DNA of 64,000 nucleotides, taken from positions 186,001-250,000 of the forward strand of contig NZ_BBJU01000003.1 of assembly GCF_000739935.1 (NCBI RefSeq), read 5' to 3'. Below, piece after piece: positions 9,361 through 18,581 of the stretch. The translations under genes and the position numbers were made by a program. The notes under the pieces were generated by a model, which did no database searches, was not told the DNA's origin, and saw nothing but the letters and a program-made list of their open reading frames with translations. Each line of letters begins with the position of its first letter. Position 1 is the stretch's first letter. This DNA is from Agrobacterium rubi TR3 = NBRC 13261 (GTDB taxonomy: Bacteria > Pseudomonadota > Alphaproteobacteria > Rhizobiales > Rhizobiaceae).

Positions 9361-9828
9361 ATGCCAAACATTGCACAGCATGAATTGTCACTGAGCCGCA
9401 TTATCAATGCACCGGCGGAAAAAGTGTTTCAGGCCTGGACGGATCCAGACCTGCTCGTTCAATGGTGGGCGCCGGTTCCGTACCGGACCTCGCAGGCCTT
9501 CATAGAATTGCGACCCGGTGGGTCTTTTAATACCACCATGCATGCGCCAACGGGCGAGGTCTATGAGAATTTCGGGGTGTTTCTGGATGTCGTGCCCAAC
9601 CAGCGGCTGATTTTCACCGATGCCTTCCGCGCGGGCTGGGTGCCGGGAGATCGCCCCTTCATGACCGGCCACATAACATTTGAAGATGCTGGCAGCGGCA
9701 CCACCAAATATACCGCGCGTGCCCAACACTGGACCGCTGAAGACAAGCTGACCCATGAGGAGATGGGATTTCATGAAGGTTGGAATGCTGCGGCCGAGCA
9801 AATGGAGGCCCTGTTGCAGCGCCCGTAA
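9361..9828 (+). CDS. SRPBCC domain protein (AHSA1/activator of Hsp90 ATPase homologue-like)
   Basis: 155 residues. The START-like ligand-binding fold is recognisable from SRIINAPAEKVFQAWTDPD (residues about 12-30), VQWWAP, a central RPGGSF segment and the C-terminal helix EEMGFHEGWNAAAEQMEALL. Proteins of this group are small single-domain binders, often coded next to ArsR regulators, with no fixed catalytic role. Here it stands 62 bases after glpK on the same strand with no ArsR partner. The fold call is solid; the ligand and function are unknown. Confidence 0.85.
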   Translation: MPNIAQHELSLSRIINAPAEKVFQAWTDPDLLVQWWAPVPYRTSQAFIELRPGGSFNTTMHAPTGEVYENFGVFLDVVPNQRLIFTDAFRAGWVPGDRPFMTGHITFEDAGSGTTKYTARAQHWTAEDKLTHEEMGFHEGWNAAAEQMEALLQRP

Positions 9829-9850
9829 CGCCGACCCAGCCGCTGTGTTT

Positions 9851-9885
9851 TGAAATCAAGTGAAACCGCCAAACGGTTGATTTCA
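9851..9885. promoter_or_regulatory. Inverted repeat upstream of the flavin oxidoreductase gene
   Basis: TGAAATCAA (9851-9859) and TTGATTTCA (9877-9885) are exact inverted 9-base arms with a 17-base spacer, in the 172-base gap between the SRPBCC gene and the oxidoreductase gene at 10001. No T-run follows, so it does not look like an intrinsic terminator; an operator for a dimeric repressor is possible. Confidence 0.4.
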
Positions 9886-10000
9886 GATTCTCTTTCGATG
9901 TTGCCTTAGCAATTTTATCGAGAGGTCGCTTCCAGATTTTGGATTTGCCTCGACCCCGTTCTATCCCTATTTCTCAACCAACGTCATTGAGGGTTAGTGC

Positions 10001-11062
10001 ATGGAACTGGGGCTTTACACATTCGCGGATGTCGATCCGAACGCACAGGGCGGCAAGGGTGCGGAAGGTGCGCGCAGGCTGAAGGACCTTCTGGAGGAAA
10101 TCGAGCTTGCCGATCAGGTCGGGCTGGATGTGTTCGGACTTGGCGAACATCACCGCCCGGATTATGCGATTTCGTCACCCTCGACAGTGCTGGCGGCGGC
10201 GGCCGTGAAAACCAAGAATATTCGACTGACAAGTGCTGTGTCTGTGCTCAGTTCCGATGATCCGATCCGCGTGTTCCAGCAATTCGCCACGGTCGATCTC
10301 TTGTCCAACGGACGCGCCGAAATCATGGCGGGGCGCGGGTCCTTCATCGAGTCCTACCCCCTGTTCGGTTATGCTCTGGAAGATTATGACGAGCTTTTCA
10401 GCGAAAAGCTGGATTTGTTATTGGCGCTTCGGGAAAAGGAAATCGTCACCTGGTCCGGCACCAAGCATCCGCCGATTAACGGACGCGGCGTTTATCCCCG
10501 ACCCCTGCAGGAGCATCTGCCGGTGTGGATCGCCGTTGGCGGCACGCCGCAATCGGTGGCGCGGGCAGGGGCGATGGGCTTGCCGGTTGCGCTGGCCATC
10601 ATCGGTGGTGAATACCGCCGCTATGCGCCGCTGTTCGATCTTTACCGCGAGGCCGCCCGCCGCGCGGGCCAGGATGCCACGAAGCAGAAAACCAGCATCA
10701 ATGTCCACGGCTTCATTGCCGACACGACCGACAAGGCTGCCGATCAATTCTACGGTCCACAGGCCGAGGTGATGAACCGCATCGGTCGCGAGCGCGGCTG
10801 GGGGCCAACTAACCGAGCACAGTATGACGTGGCACGTGGCCTCGACGGCAATCTGTTTCTCGGCGAGCCGGAGCTGGTGGCGGAAAAAATCATCAAGGCG
10901 CACAGCGTTTTCAGGAATGACCGCTTCCTGTTGCAGATGGCCATCGGCCTGATGCCGCATGACCAGATCATGCGCGGTATCGAGCTTTACGGTACCAAAG
11001 TCGCCCCAATCGTCAGAAAAGAATTGACTGGGAGTGCTGATAGGGCGAAAGCCACGGCCTGA
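10001..11062 (+). CDS. LLM-class flavin-dependent oxidoreductase (luciferase-like monooxygenase)
   Basis: 353 residues. The N-terminus [11 protein letters not shown] and the motif [11 protein letters not shown] (about residues 46-56) are typical of the bacterial luciferase-like TIM-barrel family, as are the [12 protein letters not shown] segment near 103 and [10 protein letters not shown] near 174. Members use reduced FMN or F420 to oxidise varied organic substrates; this subgroup is annotated only by family. It stands 17 bases upstream of the map gene on the same strand, so the two are probably cotranscribed. The substrate cannot be predicted. Confidence 0.88.
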   Translation: MELGLYTFADVDPNAQGGKGAEGARRLKDLLEEIELADQVGLDVFGLGEHHRPDYAISSPSTVLAAAAVKTKNIRLTSAVSVLSSDDPIRVFQQFATVDLLSNGRAEIMAGRGSFIESYPLFGYALEDYDELFSEKLDLLLALREKEIVTWSGTKHPPINGRGVYPRPLQEHLPVWIAVGGTPQSVARAGAMGLPVALAIIGGEYRRYAPLFDLYREAARRAGQDATKQKTSINVHGFIADTTDKAADQFYGPQAEVMNRIGRERGWGPTNRAQYDVARGLDGNLFLGEPELVAEKIIKAHSVFRNDRFLLQMAIGLMPHDQIMRGIELYGTKVAPIVRKELTGSADRAKATA

Positions 11063-11079
11063 AAAACGACGGAACGGCA

Positions 11080-11832
11080 ATGGTTATCTCCACCGAAGAA
11101 GAACTGGCAAAGCTGAAAGACATTGGTCGCATCTGCGCATTGGCGATGCAGACCATGGCCGATGCGATGGAGCCAGGCATGACCACGCTGGAAATGGACG
11201 CCATCGGTCGCAAGGTGCTGGAAGACAATGGCGCACAGTCTGCGCCGGAGTTTTGCTATCAGTTCCCCGGTGCCACCTGCATCAGCGTCAATGAGGAAGT
11301 GGCACACGGCATTCCCGGCCCACGCATCATCAAGGCGGGCGATCTCGTCAATATCGATGTGTCGGCAGTCAAGGATGGTTTCTTCGGCGATACCGGCTCG
11401 TCCTTTGCCGTGCCGCCTGTCAAAAAAGAAATCGAGCGCCTGTGCCGCGATGGCAAGCGCGCCATGTGGACGGGCCTGCAACAGATCAAATCCGGCCGGC
11501 CGTTGGCCGATATCGGCAATGCCATCGGCGCCTTCGCCAAGAAAAACCGCTACACGCTGATCACCAATCTTTCCAGCCACGGCATCGGCCGCTCCCTGCA
11601 TGAGGAGCCGACCGAACTGGCCACATGGCCAGACAAGGACGAGACGCGCGTTATGACCGACGGCATGGTCTTCACCGTCGAACCGTTTCTGTCCATGGGG
11701 GCCTATTGGGCCGAAGACGGCGACGACGATCCCTGGACGCTGTTCAGCGACCCCAGCGCGCCAACGGTTCAGTTTGAACATACAGTGGTCGCGACGAAAA
11801 ACGGTCCGCTGATCCTCACGCTTGCCGAGTAA
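11080..11832 (+). CDS. map: Type I methionine aminopeptidase
   Basis: 250 residues. Cleaves the initiator methionine from new proteins. All five metal ligands of the pita-bread fold are seen: Asp93 (NIDVS), Asp104 (GDTGSSF), His167 (SSHGIG), Glu201 (TVEPF) and Glu233 (QFEHT). The substrate histidine in EVAHGIPG (about 76) is also present. The usual essential map of rhizobia is a slightly longer protein coded elsewhere, so this may be a second copy; that cannot be decided from this window. Confidence 0.93.
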   Translation: MVISTEEELAKLKDIGRICALAMQTMADAMEPGMTTLEMDAIGRKVLEDNGAQSAPEFCYQFPGATCISVNEEVAHGIPGPRIIKAGDLVNIDVSAVKDGFFGDTGSSFAVPPVKKEIERLCRDGKRAMWTGLQQIKSGRPLADIGNAIGAFAKKNRYTLITNLSSHGIGRSLHEEPTELATWPDKDETRVMTDGMVFTVEPFLSMGAYWAEDGDDDPWTLFSDPSAPTVQFEHTVVATKNGPLILTLAE

Positions 11833-12019
11833 TGCCAGAAAATTGCATGTAGGCGTTAAGTAAAGGCTTCGTCATGTACGGCAGCAAAAATTGATGATCT
11901 ACCTTACATCTTCGTAAGTTAGCGCTTGCCGCATTGCTGTGCACAAATTTCTGGCCTAGTTTCCCGTCAAACTGCTTCGCCAATAATGGCTGACCTCCCA
12001 ACTCGCGAGAGTTTGTACC

Positions 12020-13291
12020 GTGTTTCATTCCTTCTTCCCAAAACCCAAACTGTTTTTCACGTCTGCTGTAGTCTGGGCATTCGTTGCCATTTTCGGCTGG
12101 TATCTTGTATTTCAGGCTGTCGGTGCCTCGCTTGGATATGTGATGCCTGAGCAAGAACCCTTCGATCTCACCTATTTCATCGTGCCTGCCAATTTGTATT
12201 TCTACGCGTATCTAACGGCATGCCTTGGCATATTTGGTGCATTCTGGACGGTAGCCGCCAAAGACCACCCGTGGAAATACTGGTCAATTTGGGGTTCACT
12301 TCTGATTATCGCAGTTACGTACTTCGGGGTCCAAGTCAGCGTCGTCATTAATAATTTTCGGCGGCCTTTTGGTGATTTGCTTCAGAATGCGCTTGCCAAA
12401 CAGCCAGGCATAACGGCTTGGGATTTCTACAGTCTGCAAATTGGTTTCGCCAAGCTGGTATTTTTCAGCATGGTTGTTTCAATCATGACCGACTTTTTCA
12501 CGAGCCACTATGTGTTCCGGTGGCGGACAGCCATGAACAACTTCTACATGTCAAAATGGGACAAGCTACGTCACATCGAAGGTGCGTCGCAGCGCGTTCA
12601 GGAAGATACGATGCGGTTCTCGGCGACCGTCGAAGGGCTCGGAATTACGCTCATAAATTCTGTTATGACGCTAGTCGTTTTCCTGCCAATTCTGTTTTCG
12701 CTATCGAGCTACGTCTCTGAGTTGCCGATTATCGGTGAAATACCGCATGCTCTGTTCTGGCTCGCGATTCTATGGTCAGCGTTTGGCACCATACTGTTGG
12801 CTACTGCCGGAATTAAACTACCTGGATTGAATTTCCGAAATCAACGTGTTGAAGCGGCTTACCGAAAAGAGCTTGTTTACGGCGAAGACCATGCCGAGCG
12901 AGCGGACCCGGTGACCGTAAAGGAACTTTTCGGCAATGTCCGAAAGAACTATTTCCGGATGTACTGGCACTATCTCTACTTCAACGTTGCACGCTATTTT
13001 TACTTGCAGGCTGATGCGGTATTTTTGCTACTCATGCTGGTCCCGACCATTGTCGCGGGCAAAATTACCTATGGTATATTCCAGCAAATATCCACGGCTT
13101 TTGGACAAGTCAGTAACTCTTTCCAGTATCTGGTGAATTCATGGACGACGATCATCGAACTTCTGTCAATCCATAAACGCCTAAAGTCCTTCGAGGCCGC
13201 CATTGATGACAAGCCATTGCCGGAAATCGATCAGCGCTATTTGAAGCGTGAGGCGGAAGACGGTGAATTGGCGGCGAACAAGCCGACCTGA
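12020..13291 (+). CDS. bacA: SbmA/BacA-family peptide transporter
   Basis: 423 residues from a GTG at 12020 (MFHSFFPKPKLFFTSA). BacA is a proton-driven inner-membrane importer of antimicrobial and modified peptides, essential for chronic host infection in Sinorhizobium and Brucella. The characteristic segments are FRWRTAMNNFYMSKWDKLRHIEGASQ (in two pieces, near residues 165-190), QRVQEDTMRF and the C-terminal NSWTTIIELLSIHKRLKSFE. About seven to eight membrane helices are visible and there is no ATPase domain, so it is BacA rather than BclA. The gene is less G+C rich than its neighbours: two 60-base rows (12421 and 12901) count 42% and 50%. It ends in a strong terminator. Confidence 0.92.
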   Translation: MFHSFFPKPKLFFTSAVVWAFVAIFGWYLVFQAVGASLGYVMPEQEPFDLTYFIVPANLYFYAYLTACLGIFGAFWTVAAKDHPWKYWSIWGSLLIIAVTYFGVQVSVVINNFRRPFGDLLQNALAKQPGITAWDFYSLQIGFAKLVFFSMVVSIMTDFFTSHYVFRWRTAMNNFYMSKWDKLRHIEGASQRVQEDTMRFSATVEGLGITLINSVMTLVVFLPILFSLSSYVSELPIIGEIPHALFWLAILWSAFGTILLATAGIKLPGLNFRNQRVEAAYRKELVYGEDHAERADPVTVKELFGNVRKNYFRMYWHYLYFNVARYFYLQADAVFLLLMLVPTIVAGKITYGIFQQISTAFGQVSNSFQYLVNSWTTIIELLSIHKRLKSFEAAIDDKPLPEIDQRYLKREAEDGELAANKPT

Positions 13292-13295
13292 CACA

Positions 13296-13328
13296 AAAAA
13301 GGGTGGCCATGTACCACCCTTTTTGATC
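13296..13328 (+). terminator. Rho-independent terminator of bacA (likely bidirectional)
   Basis: AAAAAGGGTGG (13296-13306) pairs perfectly with CCACCCTTTTT (13314-13324) across a seven-base loop. The A-run and T-run flank the stem, so it can act for bacA and for the convergent deacetylase gene. Confidence 0.9.
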
Positions 13329-13346
13329 TCCCCGTCGACTTGAATT

Positions 13347-14330
13347 TTACCCCTCGGATTTCGGCGCCCGCCGCGCCTCGATCATCGGCATTGCCTGCGC
13401 ATAACTCACGCAGGCCACGTCTTCCTTCTTGCATACGTCACGCAATAGCCGCTCGAACGCGTTCCAATAGGCGCCACCGTTCATTTTGACGAAATGAAAG
13501 CCAAGCTGGAGGGGCACGCGTTCGCCGTCATATTGTTTGTCGAAGGCGGCGCGGAAGGCATGGTAGGCGCGCTCTTCGAACTCCGCTGATTTCTCGCGGT
13601 TTTCAATGGCCATGGAGTGGCGCACGAAGAGATTGTAGTCCATGGCGATGATAGGTCTGTCGTTCGGGCCTTCGGGAATGAGCGGCAGGCCGAAATGTTC
13701 GATGCCGTCTTTCTTCACCGGCCACGCCGGGCCCTTGGTGATGCTCGTCGCATCATAGATGAACCCGTGTTTCTTCTGTGCGGTGGTCAAGGCGTCGCTC
13801 TGGGACAGGTAGGGTGCACGAAAACCACTGATACCCTTCACGAAATCACGCCAGCCTTCAGGCTCCTTGTCCTTCTTGCCGATCATCTGCCAGGCGTTTT
13901 CCATGGTGCTGGTAAAGGCAGTGAACTCGCCGTCCCACTGTTCCGCTGTCCAATTGCCCCCATCGAAATGGCCGCAGGTGTGGTTGCCAATCTCGTGGCC
14001 TTCCTGTTTTGCCGCCCATATGTTGCGAAGGCGGGCTTCCACTTCCTCTACGGATTGGCCGAAGCCGACATTGGAGCGGCCCGTTTTCTGGCCGGGGCCT
14101 TGATAGCTCTTGGCGCTGGTCTTGCGATCCATCACCAGCGTGCAGGCGAGGAAATAGGTGAAATGGGCGCCGACTTCCTTTGCCGTCGCACGGCTGCGCT
14201 CCCACAGCGAATTGTCACCCGCACCGTCGAAGGAGACGATCACCAACTGTTTTGGCGTTTCTGTCGTTTGCGCAAAGGCTGGAAAAGCGGCGGAAAGCGA
14301 AAGGCCAAGGAGTGCAAAAGTGCGAAACAT
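13347..14330 (-). CDS. Secreted polysaccharide deacetylase-family protein
   Basis: 327 residues from the ATG at 14330, which gives a classic signal peptide (MFRTFALLGLSLSAAFPAFA with an A-F-A cleavage site). In-frame ATGs at 14357 and 14375 would only lengthen the leader. The NodB-like domain shows VSFDGAGD (motif 1 aspartates, near residue 35), GHEIGNHTCGH with the His-x3-His metal pair near 115, and GFRAPYLS (motif 3). Such enzymes remove N- or O-acetyl groups from cell-wall or exopolysaccharides in the periplasm. The substrate is not known. It is convergent with bacA. Confidence 0.82.
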   Translation of the reverse strand: MFRTFALLGLSLSAAFPAFAQTTETPKQLVIVSFDGAGDNSLWERSRATAKEVGAHFTYFLACTLVMDRKTSAKSYQGPGQKTGRSNVGFGQSVEEVEARLRNIWAAKQEGHEIGNHTCGHFDGGNWTAEQWDGEFTAFTSTMENAWQMIGKKDKEPEGWRDFVKGISGFRAPYLSQSDALTTAQKKHGFIYDATSITKGPAWPVKKDGIEHFGLPLIPEGPNDRPIIAMDYNLFVRHSMAIENREKSAEFEERAYHAFRAAFDKQYDGERVPLQLGFHFVKMNGGAYWNAFERLLRDVCKKEDVACVSYAQAMPMIEARRAPKSEG

Positions 14331-14545
14331 GAAGAACCATTTTTTGAAAAGAAGCATGGCCTTTTGAAACGGCAATAAGGCGAAGCTTTGATTTGTTTGG
14401 CCATTTTGCGATTTTAGCCATTTTGCGCCTCTGCGGGCGGTAACATCAACGCAAATCGCAAGCAGTATCCGAGAGATTCGCTTTGGTGCTTGACCGCGTT
14501 TGTTTTAAGCATGTGCTCACTGCAAACCACGTCACATAGTGCGCC

Positions 14546-15148
14546 ATGCTCGAGGGGCTTTTCATGCTGCTGTTAATTTTCTCCATTCTGTTTCTTCTGG
14601 TCACGCACTCGCTGAGTATCGTGGCGCCGGATTTTCGCGCGCGGATGGTTTCGCGTCTGGGTGAGGGGCCGTGGAAAGGTCTCTATTCTGTCGTCAGCAT
14701 CATCGCTTTGGCAATCGTCGCCTATGCGTTCGGGCAGGCGCGGCAGGTGACGGGTATCCTCTATTCCCCGCCGGTCTGGACGAGCCATATCGCCATCACG
14801 CTTATGTTGTTTTCAATGATCTGTCTTGTCGCCAGCCTTCTACCGGCTGGCCATATCGTTGCCAAGACCAAGCATCCCCTCGTGCTTGCAGTTAAAATCT
14901 GGGCGCTGGCGCATCTTCTGGCCAATGGCGAGACCTCGTCCGTCATTCTGTTCGTTGCGGTTCTGGCATGGGGCGTGATCATGCGCATCTCACTCAAGCG
15001 TCGTGCGCGGGCTGGTGAAGTGGTCACCCGTTCGTTTGTTTCCGCGCGTTACGATATCCTGGCGGTGGTGCTGGGCGTCGCGTTGTGGGCCGCTTTCCTC
15101 TGGAAGCTGCACGAATGGTTGATCGGCGTTCAGCCACTCGCAATGTAA
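14546..15148 (+). CDS. NnrU-family membrane protein
   Basis: 200 residues with about five to six membrane helices. The N-terminal THSLSIVAPDFR, the YSVVSIIALAIVAYAFG helix and the KHPLVLAVKIWALAHLLANGE segment are the NnrU pattern. NnrU was first met in denitrification gene clusters and is related to isoprenoid methyltransferase-like membrane proteins; its biochemical role is not settled. No nitrite or nitric oxide reductase gene is nearby. The ATG at 14546 is used; a second ATG at 14564, preceded by AGGGGC, is an alternative start. Confidence 0.82.
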   Translation: MLEGLFMLLLIFSILFLLVTHSLSIVAPDFRARMVSRLGEGPWKGLYSVVSIIALAIVAYAFGQARQVTGILYSPPVWTSHIAITLMLFSMICLVASLLPAGHIVAKTKHPLVLAVKIWALAHLLANGETSSVILFVAVLAWGVIMRISLKRRARAGEVVTRSFVSARYDILAVVLGVALWAAFLWKLHEWLIGVQPLAM

Positions 15149-15301
15149 GAAAGTGAGTTTTCCCCTTACATATCAGGGAAAATAGGCTAGAAGGCCGACC
15201 AATGATCGTGGTTGGCCTTTTGCCCGCTACGGCAAAGCGCTTTTGCATGTCCGCAGACCGAGAGAACGGCAACGGTTTCGGTGCGGGTAACGGAGAATTC
15301 G

Positions 15302-15973
15302 ATGGCGAACGAGAATGATACCTTCATCCGCGAAGTAAACGAGCAAATCCGCTCGGAGCAGATGAGCAATTTCTGGGGACGGTACGGCATTGCCGTGATC
15401 GGCGCCGCCGTGTTGATCGTGCTGTGCGCTGCCGGTGCCGGTGTTTACGAATATTGGAACACCAACCGTGCTTCGGCGTCCGGTGACCAATTTGCAAACG
15501 CGCTGAAACTGGCATCCGAAGGCAAGAATGACGAGGCGCTGAAGGCGTTTTCCGATCTGGAAACCGCCGGTCACGGCTCTTATCCTGTGCTGGCCAAGTT
15601 CCGTTCGGCCACGCTTCTGGCTCAGAAGGGTGACGCGCCTGGCGCCATTGCAGCCTTCACCGCCATCGGCAACGATAGCTCCGCGCCGCAGGTCTTTCGT
15701 GATACCGCCAAGGTTCGCGCCGCCTGGCTGCTGGTCGATACCGGCACCTATGAGCAGGTTTCCGCACAGGCAGAGGTGTTGACGGGCGAGGGGCAGGCCA
15801 TGCGCAACTCCGCGCGTGAAGCTCTCGGCCTTTCCGCCTATAAGGCAGGCGATTTCGTTAAGGCGAAGCAGTGGTTCGAGCAGATCACCGCAGACGTGCA
15901 GGCACCCCGCAACGTGACCAGCCGCGCCCAGATCATGCTCGACAATATTGCCGCATCCGGCAAGGCAGCGTAA
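15302..15973 (+). CDS. YfgM-like tetratricopeptide membrane protein
   Basis: 223 residues from the ATG at 15302, which follows CGGAG; an in-frame upstream ATG at 15212 gives an unlikely Cys-rich leader. The layout is a short cytoplasmic segment (MANENDTFIREVNEQIRSEQ), one membrane helix (YGIAVIGAAVLIVLCAAGA, about residues 25-45) and a periplasmic TPR_21 domain of helical repeats. YfgM proteins associate with the Sec translocon and help periplasmic chaperoning. In Escherichia coli the order is yfgM-bamB-der; here der follows directly, without bamB. Confidence 0.82.
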   Translation: MANENDTFIREVNEQIRSEQMSNFWGRYGIAVIGAAVLIVLCAAGAGVYEYWNTNRASASGDQFANALKLASEGKNDEALKAFSDLETAGHGSYPVLAKFRSATLLAQKGDAPGAIAAFTAIGNDSSAPQVFRDTAKVRAAWLLVDTGTYEQVSAQAEVLTGEGQAMRNSAREALGLSAYKAGDFVKAKQWFEQITADVQAPRNVTSRAQIMLDNIAASGKAA

Positions 15974-15990
15974 CAGTCTATCCGATAATC

Positions 15991-16096
15991 GCCGCTGGCC
16001 GGCTGCAAATGGCATTTTCTGCGCTTCCGGTGCTCACGTACTTTGAGTACGCTCCGCTCCGGTTCTCGAAATTACCATTTTCGCCAGACCAGCAGC
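15991..16096. repeat. Imperfect palindromic element between yfgM-like gene and der
   Basis: Arms 15991-16041 and 16047-16096 are reverse complements over about 50 bases with many mismatches and one gap, closing on a TTTGA centre; the inner CACGTAC/GTACGCT and outer GCTGGCC/GGTCTGGC-like parts pair best. It fills most of the gap between the two genes. It looks like a mobile intergenic palindrome or a large stem-loop in the der leader. Confidence 0.55.
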
Positions 16097-16148
16097 AATT
16101 CTTGAATAGATTTTGCATCCAGGCCAAAGTTCAGGTTAGGGTTTCCCC

Positions 16149-17576
16149 ATGAGTTTCACCGTCGCCATAGTCGGGCGTCCCAATGTCGGCAAGTCCACGC
16201 TGTTCAACCGTCTGGTTGGCAAGAAGCTGGCGCTTGTGGACGATACGCCAGGCGTGACCCGTGACCGTCGCCCTGGCGACGCGAAGCTGGTGGATTTGCG
16301 CTTTACCATCATCGACACAGCCGGTCTGGAGCAATCCGGGCCGGAAACGCTTCAAGGCCGCATGTGGGCCCAGACGGAAGAAGCCATCGACGAGGCCGAC
16401 ATCACGCTGTTTGTCGTGGATGCCAAGTTTGGTCTGACGCCTGCCGACAAGACGCTGGCAGAAATGCTGCGCCGTGGCGGCAAGCCCGTGGTGCTGGTGG
16501 CCAACAAGTCTGAAGCGCGTGGCTCCGATGGCGGCTTTTACGACGCCTATACGCTGGGCCTTGGCGAGCCATGCCCCATCTCTGCCGAACACGGTCAGGG
16601 CATGATCGACCTGCGCGATGCCATCGTTGCCGCCGTGGGTGAAGACGTTGCGTTCCCGAAAGAGGATGATTTCGACGAGGCGGAAACGGATGTCGTTCTA
16701 CCGCGCGATGAAGACGACGACGAGGAAGAAGAGCCGGTCTATGACGAGACCCGGCCCCTTCGCGTCGCCATCATCGGTCGCCCGAATGCGGGCAAATCGA
16801 CGCTTATCAACCGCTTCCTTGGCGAAGACCGCCTTCTGACCGGCCCTGAAGCCGGTATTACCCGCGACAGTATCTCGGTTGAATGGGATTGGCGCGGTCG
16901 TACCATCAAGATGTTCGACACGGCCGGTATGCGCCGCAAGGCGCGCGTGATCGAAAAGTTGGAAAAGCTGTCGGTTGCCGATTCCCTGCGCTCCATTCGC
17001 TTTGCCGAAACCGTGGTCATCGTGTTCGATTCCACCATTCCCTTCGAAAAGCAGGATTTGCAGCTCGTCGATCTGGTGATCCGTGAGGGTCGTGCCGCTG
17101 TGCTCGCCTTCAACAAGTGGGACTTGGTGGAAGACCCGCAGGCATTCTTGGCTGAGCTTCGCGAAAAGACTGAGCGTCTTTTGCCCCAGGCCCGTGGCAT
17201 TCGCGCCGTGCCCATGTCCGGTCACACGGGCTATGGCCTTGACCGGTTGATGCAGAACATCATCGACACGGACAAGATCTGGAACCGTCGCGTTTCCACC
17301 GCCAAGCTCAACAAGTGGCTGGATGCGCAGGTCACCCAGCATCCGCCACCGGCCGTATCGGGTCGGCGCTTGCGGCTCAAATACATGACGCAGGTCAAAG
17401 CCCGCCCACCGGCCTTCATGATTTCCTGCACACGCCCCGAAGCCATCCCGGAATCCTACACGCGCTATCTCGTCAACAATCTGCGCAAGGACTTCGACAT
17501 GCCCGGTGTGCCGATCCGTGTGCATTATCGTGGTTCGGATAATCCGTTCGAGAGCAAGGCGAAGAAGAGGCGTTGA
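16149..17576 (+). CDS. der: Ribosome biogenesis GTPase Der (EngA)
   Basis: 475 residues with the unique double-GTPase layout. G domain 1 has GRPNVGKST (residues 8-16), DTAGLE and NKSE; an acidic linker rich in Asp and Glu lies near 185-200; G domain 2 has GRPNAGKST (about 212-220), DTAGMRRKA and NKWD. A C-terminal KH-like domain closes the protein. Der helps mature the 50S ribosomal subunit and is essential in bacteria. It follows the YfgM-like gene on the same strand across a palindromic spacer. Confidence 0.97.
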   Translation: MSFTVAIVGRPNVGKSTLFNRLVGKKLALVDDTPGVTRDRRPGDAKLVDLRFTIIDTAGLEQSGPETLQGRMWAQTEEAIDEADITLFVVDAKFGLTPADKTLAEMLRRGGKPVVLVANKSEARGSDGGFYDAYTLGLGEPCPISAEHGQGMIDLRDAIVAAVGEDVAFPKEDDFDEAETDVVLPRDEDDDEEEEPVYDETRPLRVAIIGRPNAGKSTLINRFLGEDRLLTGPEAGITRDSISVEWDWRGRTIKMFDTAGMRRKARVIEKLEKLSVADSLRSIRFAETVVIVFDSTIPFEKQDLQLVDLVIREGRAAVLAFNKWDLVEDPQAFLAELREKTERLLPQARGIRAVPMSGHTGYGLDRLMQNIIDTDKIWNRRVSTAKLNKWLDAQVTQHPPPAVSGRRLRLKYMTQVKARPPAFMISCTRPEAIPESYTRYLVNNLRKDFDMPGVPIRVHYRGSDNPFESKAKKRR

Positions 17577-17610
17577 TTTTCGCTCCTTGGTGAAAGTCTT
17601 TTCTTCCTCA

Positions 17611-17718
17611 CGTCATTCCGGCCTTAGCCGAACCCAGCAGCGTTGCGTCTGCGACGCGAAAGACTCTTTTGCGATCAAAGACTTGATCGCACTGGATCCC
17701 GATCAATCCGGGATGACG
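17611..17718. repeat. Intergenic repeat with CGTCATTCCGG / CCGGGATGACG ends
   Basis: The 108-base stretch begins CGTCATTCCGG (17611) and ends CCGGGATGACG (17718), which are near-perfect inverted ends. Inside are smaller self-complementary parts such as GCGTCTGCGACGC and GCGATCAAAGACTTGATCGC. Elements with these ends are common as dispersed intergenic repeats in alphaproteobacteria. It lies between der and the DUF2026 gene. Confidence 0.65.
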
Positions 17719-17786
17719 GAGTTGAGGAGATTGGCCCGGTCCTCATCAATGAGGCGTTCATTCGATACGTTAGCAGGTAAAACGCA

Positions 17787-18395
17787 ATGCTGATCAAGCA
17801 GACCGACTATCATCGCATCTACCGCGTCATCAACAGCCTGTTGATCAACGAGAATGCCGATCCTGCGACGGCTGGCATGTATTTCAGCACGTTCGGTGCC
17901 TTCATTCTGGAGCATCATTACAAGGTCAAGGCAAAGCCCAAGGGTGGGCTGGCGGCCTATAATCTCGATGGCAAGCTCATCCTGTTTGCGGACCATCGCG
18001 AAGATGGCCATGTGACGGGAGCGGGTGAGAATTTTCACTGCTGGGTCGAGGCGGATGGCTGGGCGATCGATTTTATGGCGCCAGCGTTTTCACAAGCTGC
18101 CCACGGACTCTCCGTGCCATCGAAAATGTTCCAGCGCCCCTTGTCCGCCATGGCCGCGTCCGTCAACGATCTGGCGCGATCGGGCGACTTCTTTTACAAG
18201 TCGGAACCGGAGGCTACGGCCCGCCGCTTTGCCGATTGGCGCAAGCAGGCCCTGATCGGTGACTTGGCCTCCGTTGCCGCGGGCTGGTTTCGCAAGTCGC
18301 CAAAGCAGATGCAGTCTGCGATTTCTGTCAGCGACGAGACCGGAAAATCCAAAATCATCCCGCTCATCGGCAATCCGCTGACCGGCTCGTGGTGA
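17787..18395 (+). CDS. DUF2026-family protein
   Basis: 202 residues, no signal peptide or membrane helix. The N-terminal region MLIKQTDYHRIYRVINSLL, then GMYFSTFGAFILEHHYKVKAK and later HCWVEADGWAIDFMAP, has the look of DUF2026, a family whose conserved Cys/His/Asp positions hint at a papain- or transglutaminase-like fold. The ENFHCWVEADGWAIDFMAP segment (near residue 85-105) carries the His and Asp; a matching catalytic Cys was not obvious. Function unknown. The gene follows a dispersed repeat and precedes a 190-base gap with no clear feature. Confidence 0.6.
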   Translation: MLIKQTDYHRIYRVINSLLINENADPATAGMYFSTFGAFILEHHYKVKAKPKGGLAAYNLDGKLILFADHREDGHVTGAGENFHCWVEADGWAIDFMAPAFSQAAHGLSVPSKMFQRPLSAMAASVNDLARSGDFFYKSEPEATARRFADWRKQALIGDLASVAAGWFRKSPKQMQSAISVSDETGKSKIIPLIGNPLTGSW

Positions 18396-18581
18396 TTCTA
18401 AGTCTACATGAAAAGGACGGCCAGCGTAATCTCGCGGCAGCCACCTGACGTCAATCAGCAGCCCGACCCCGCTCTAAAGATAGCGGCAGTCGCGTCCTGT
18501 CGCCTTGTGACAGCACAAACGCTTTTCGTCTACAGTTTCGATGTGAAAAAGAGCGTTTTGATGTAGCTCCAGGGTAGCGGA

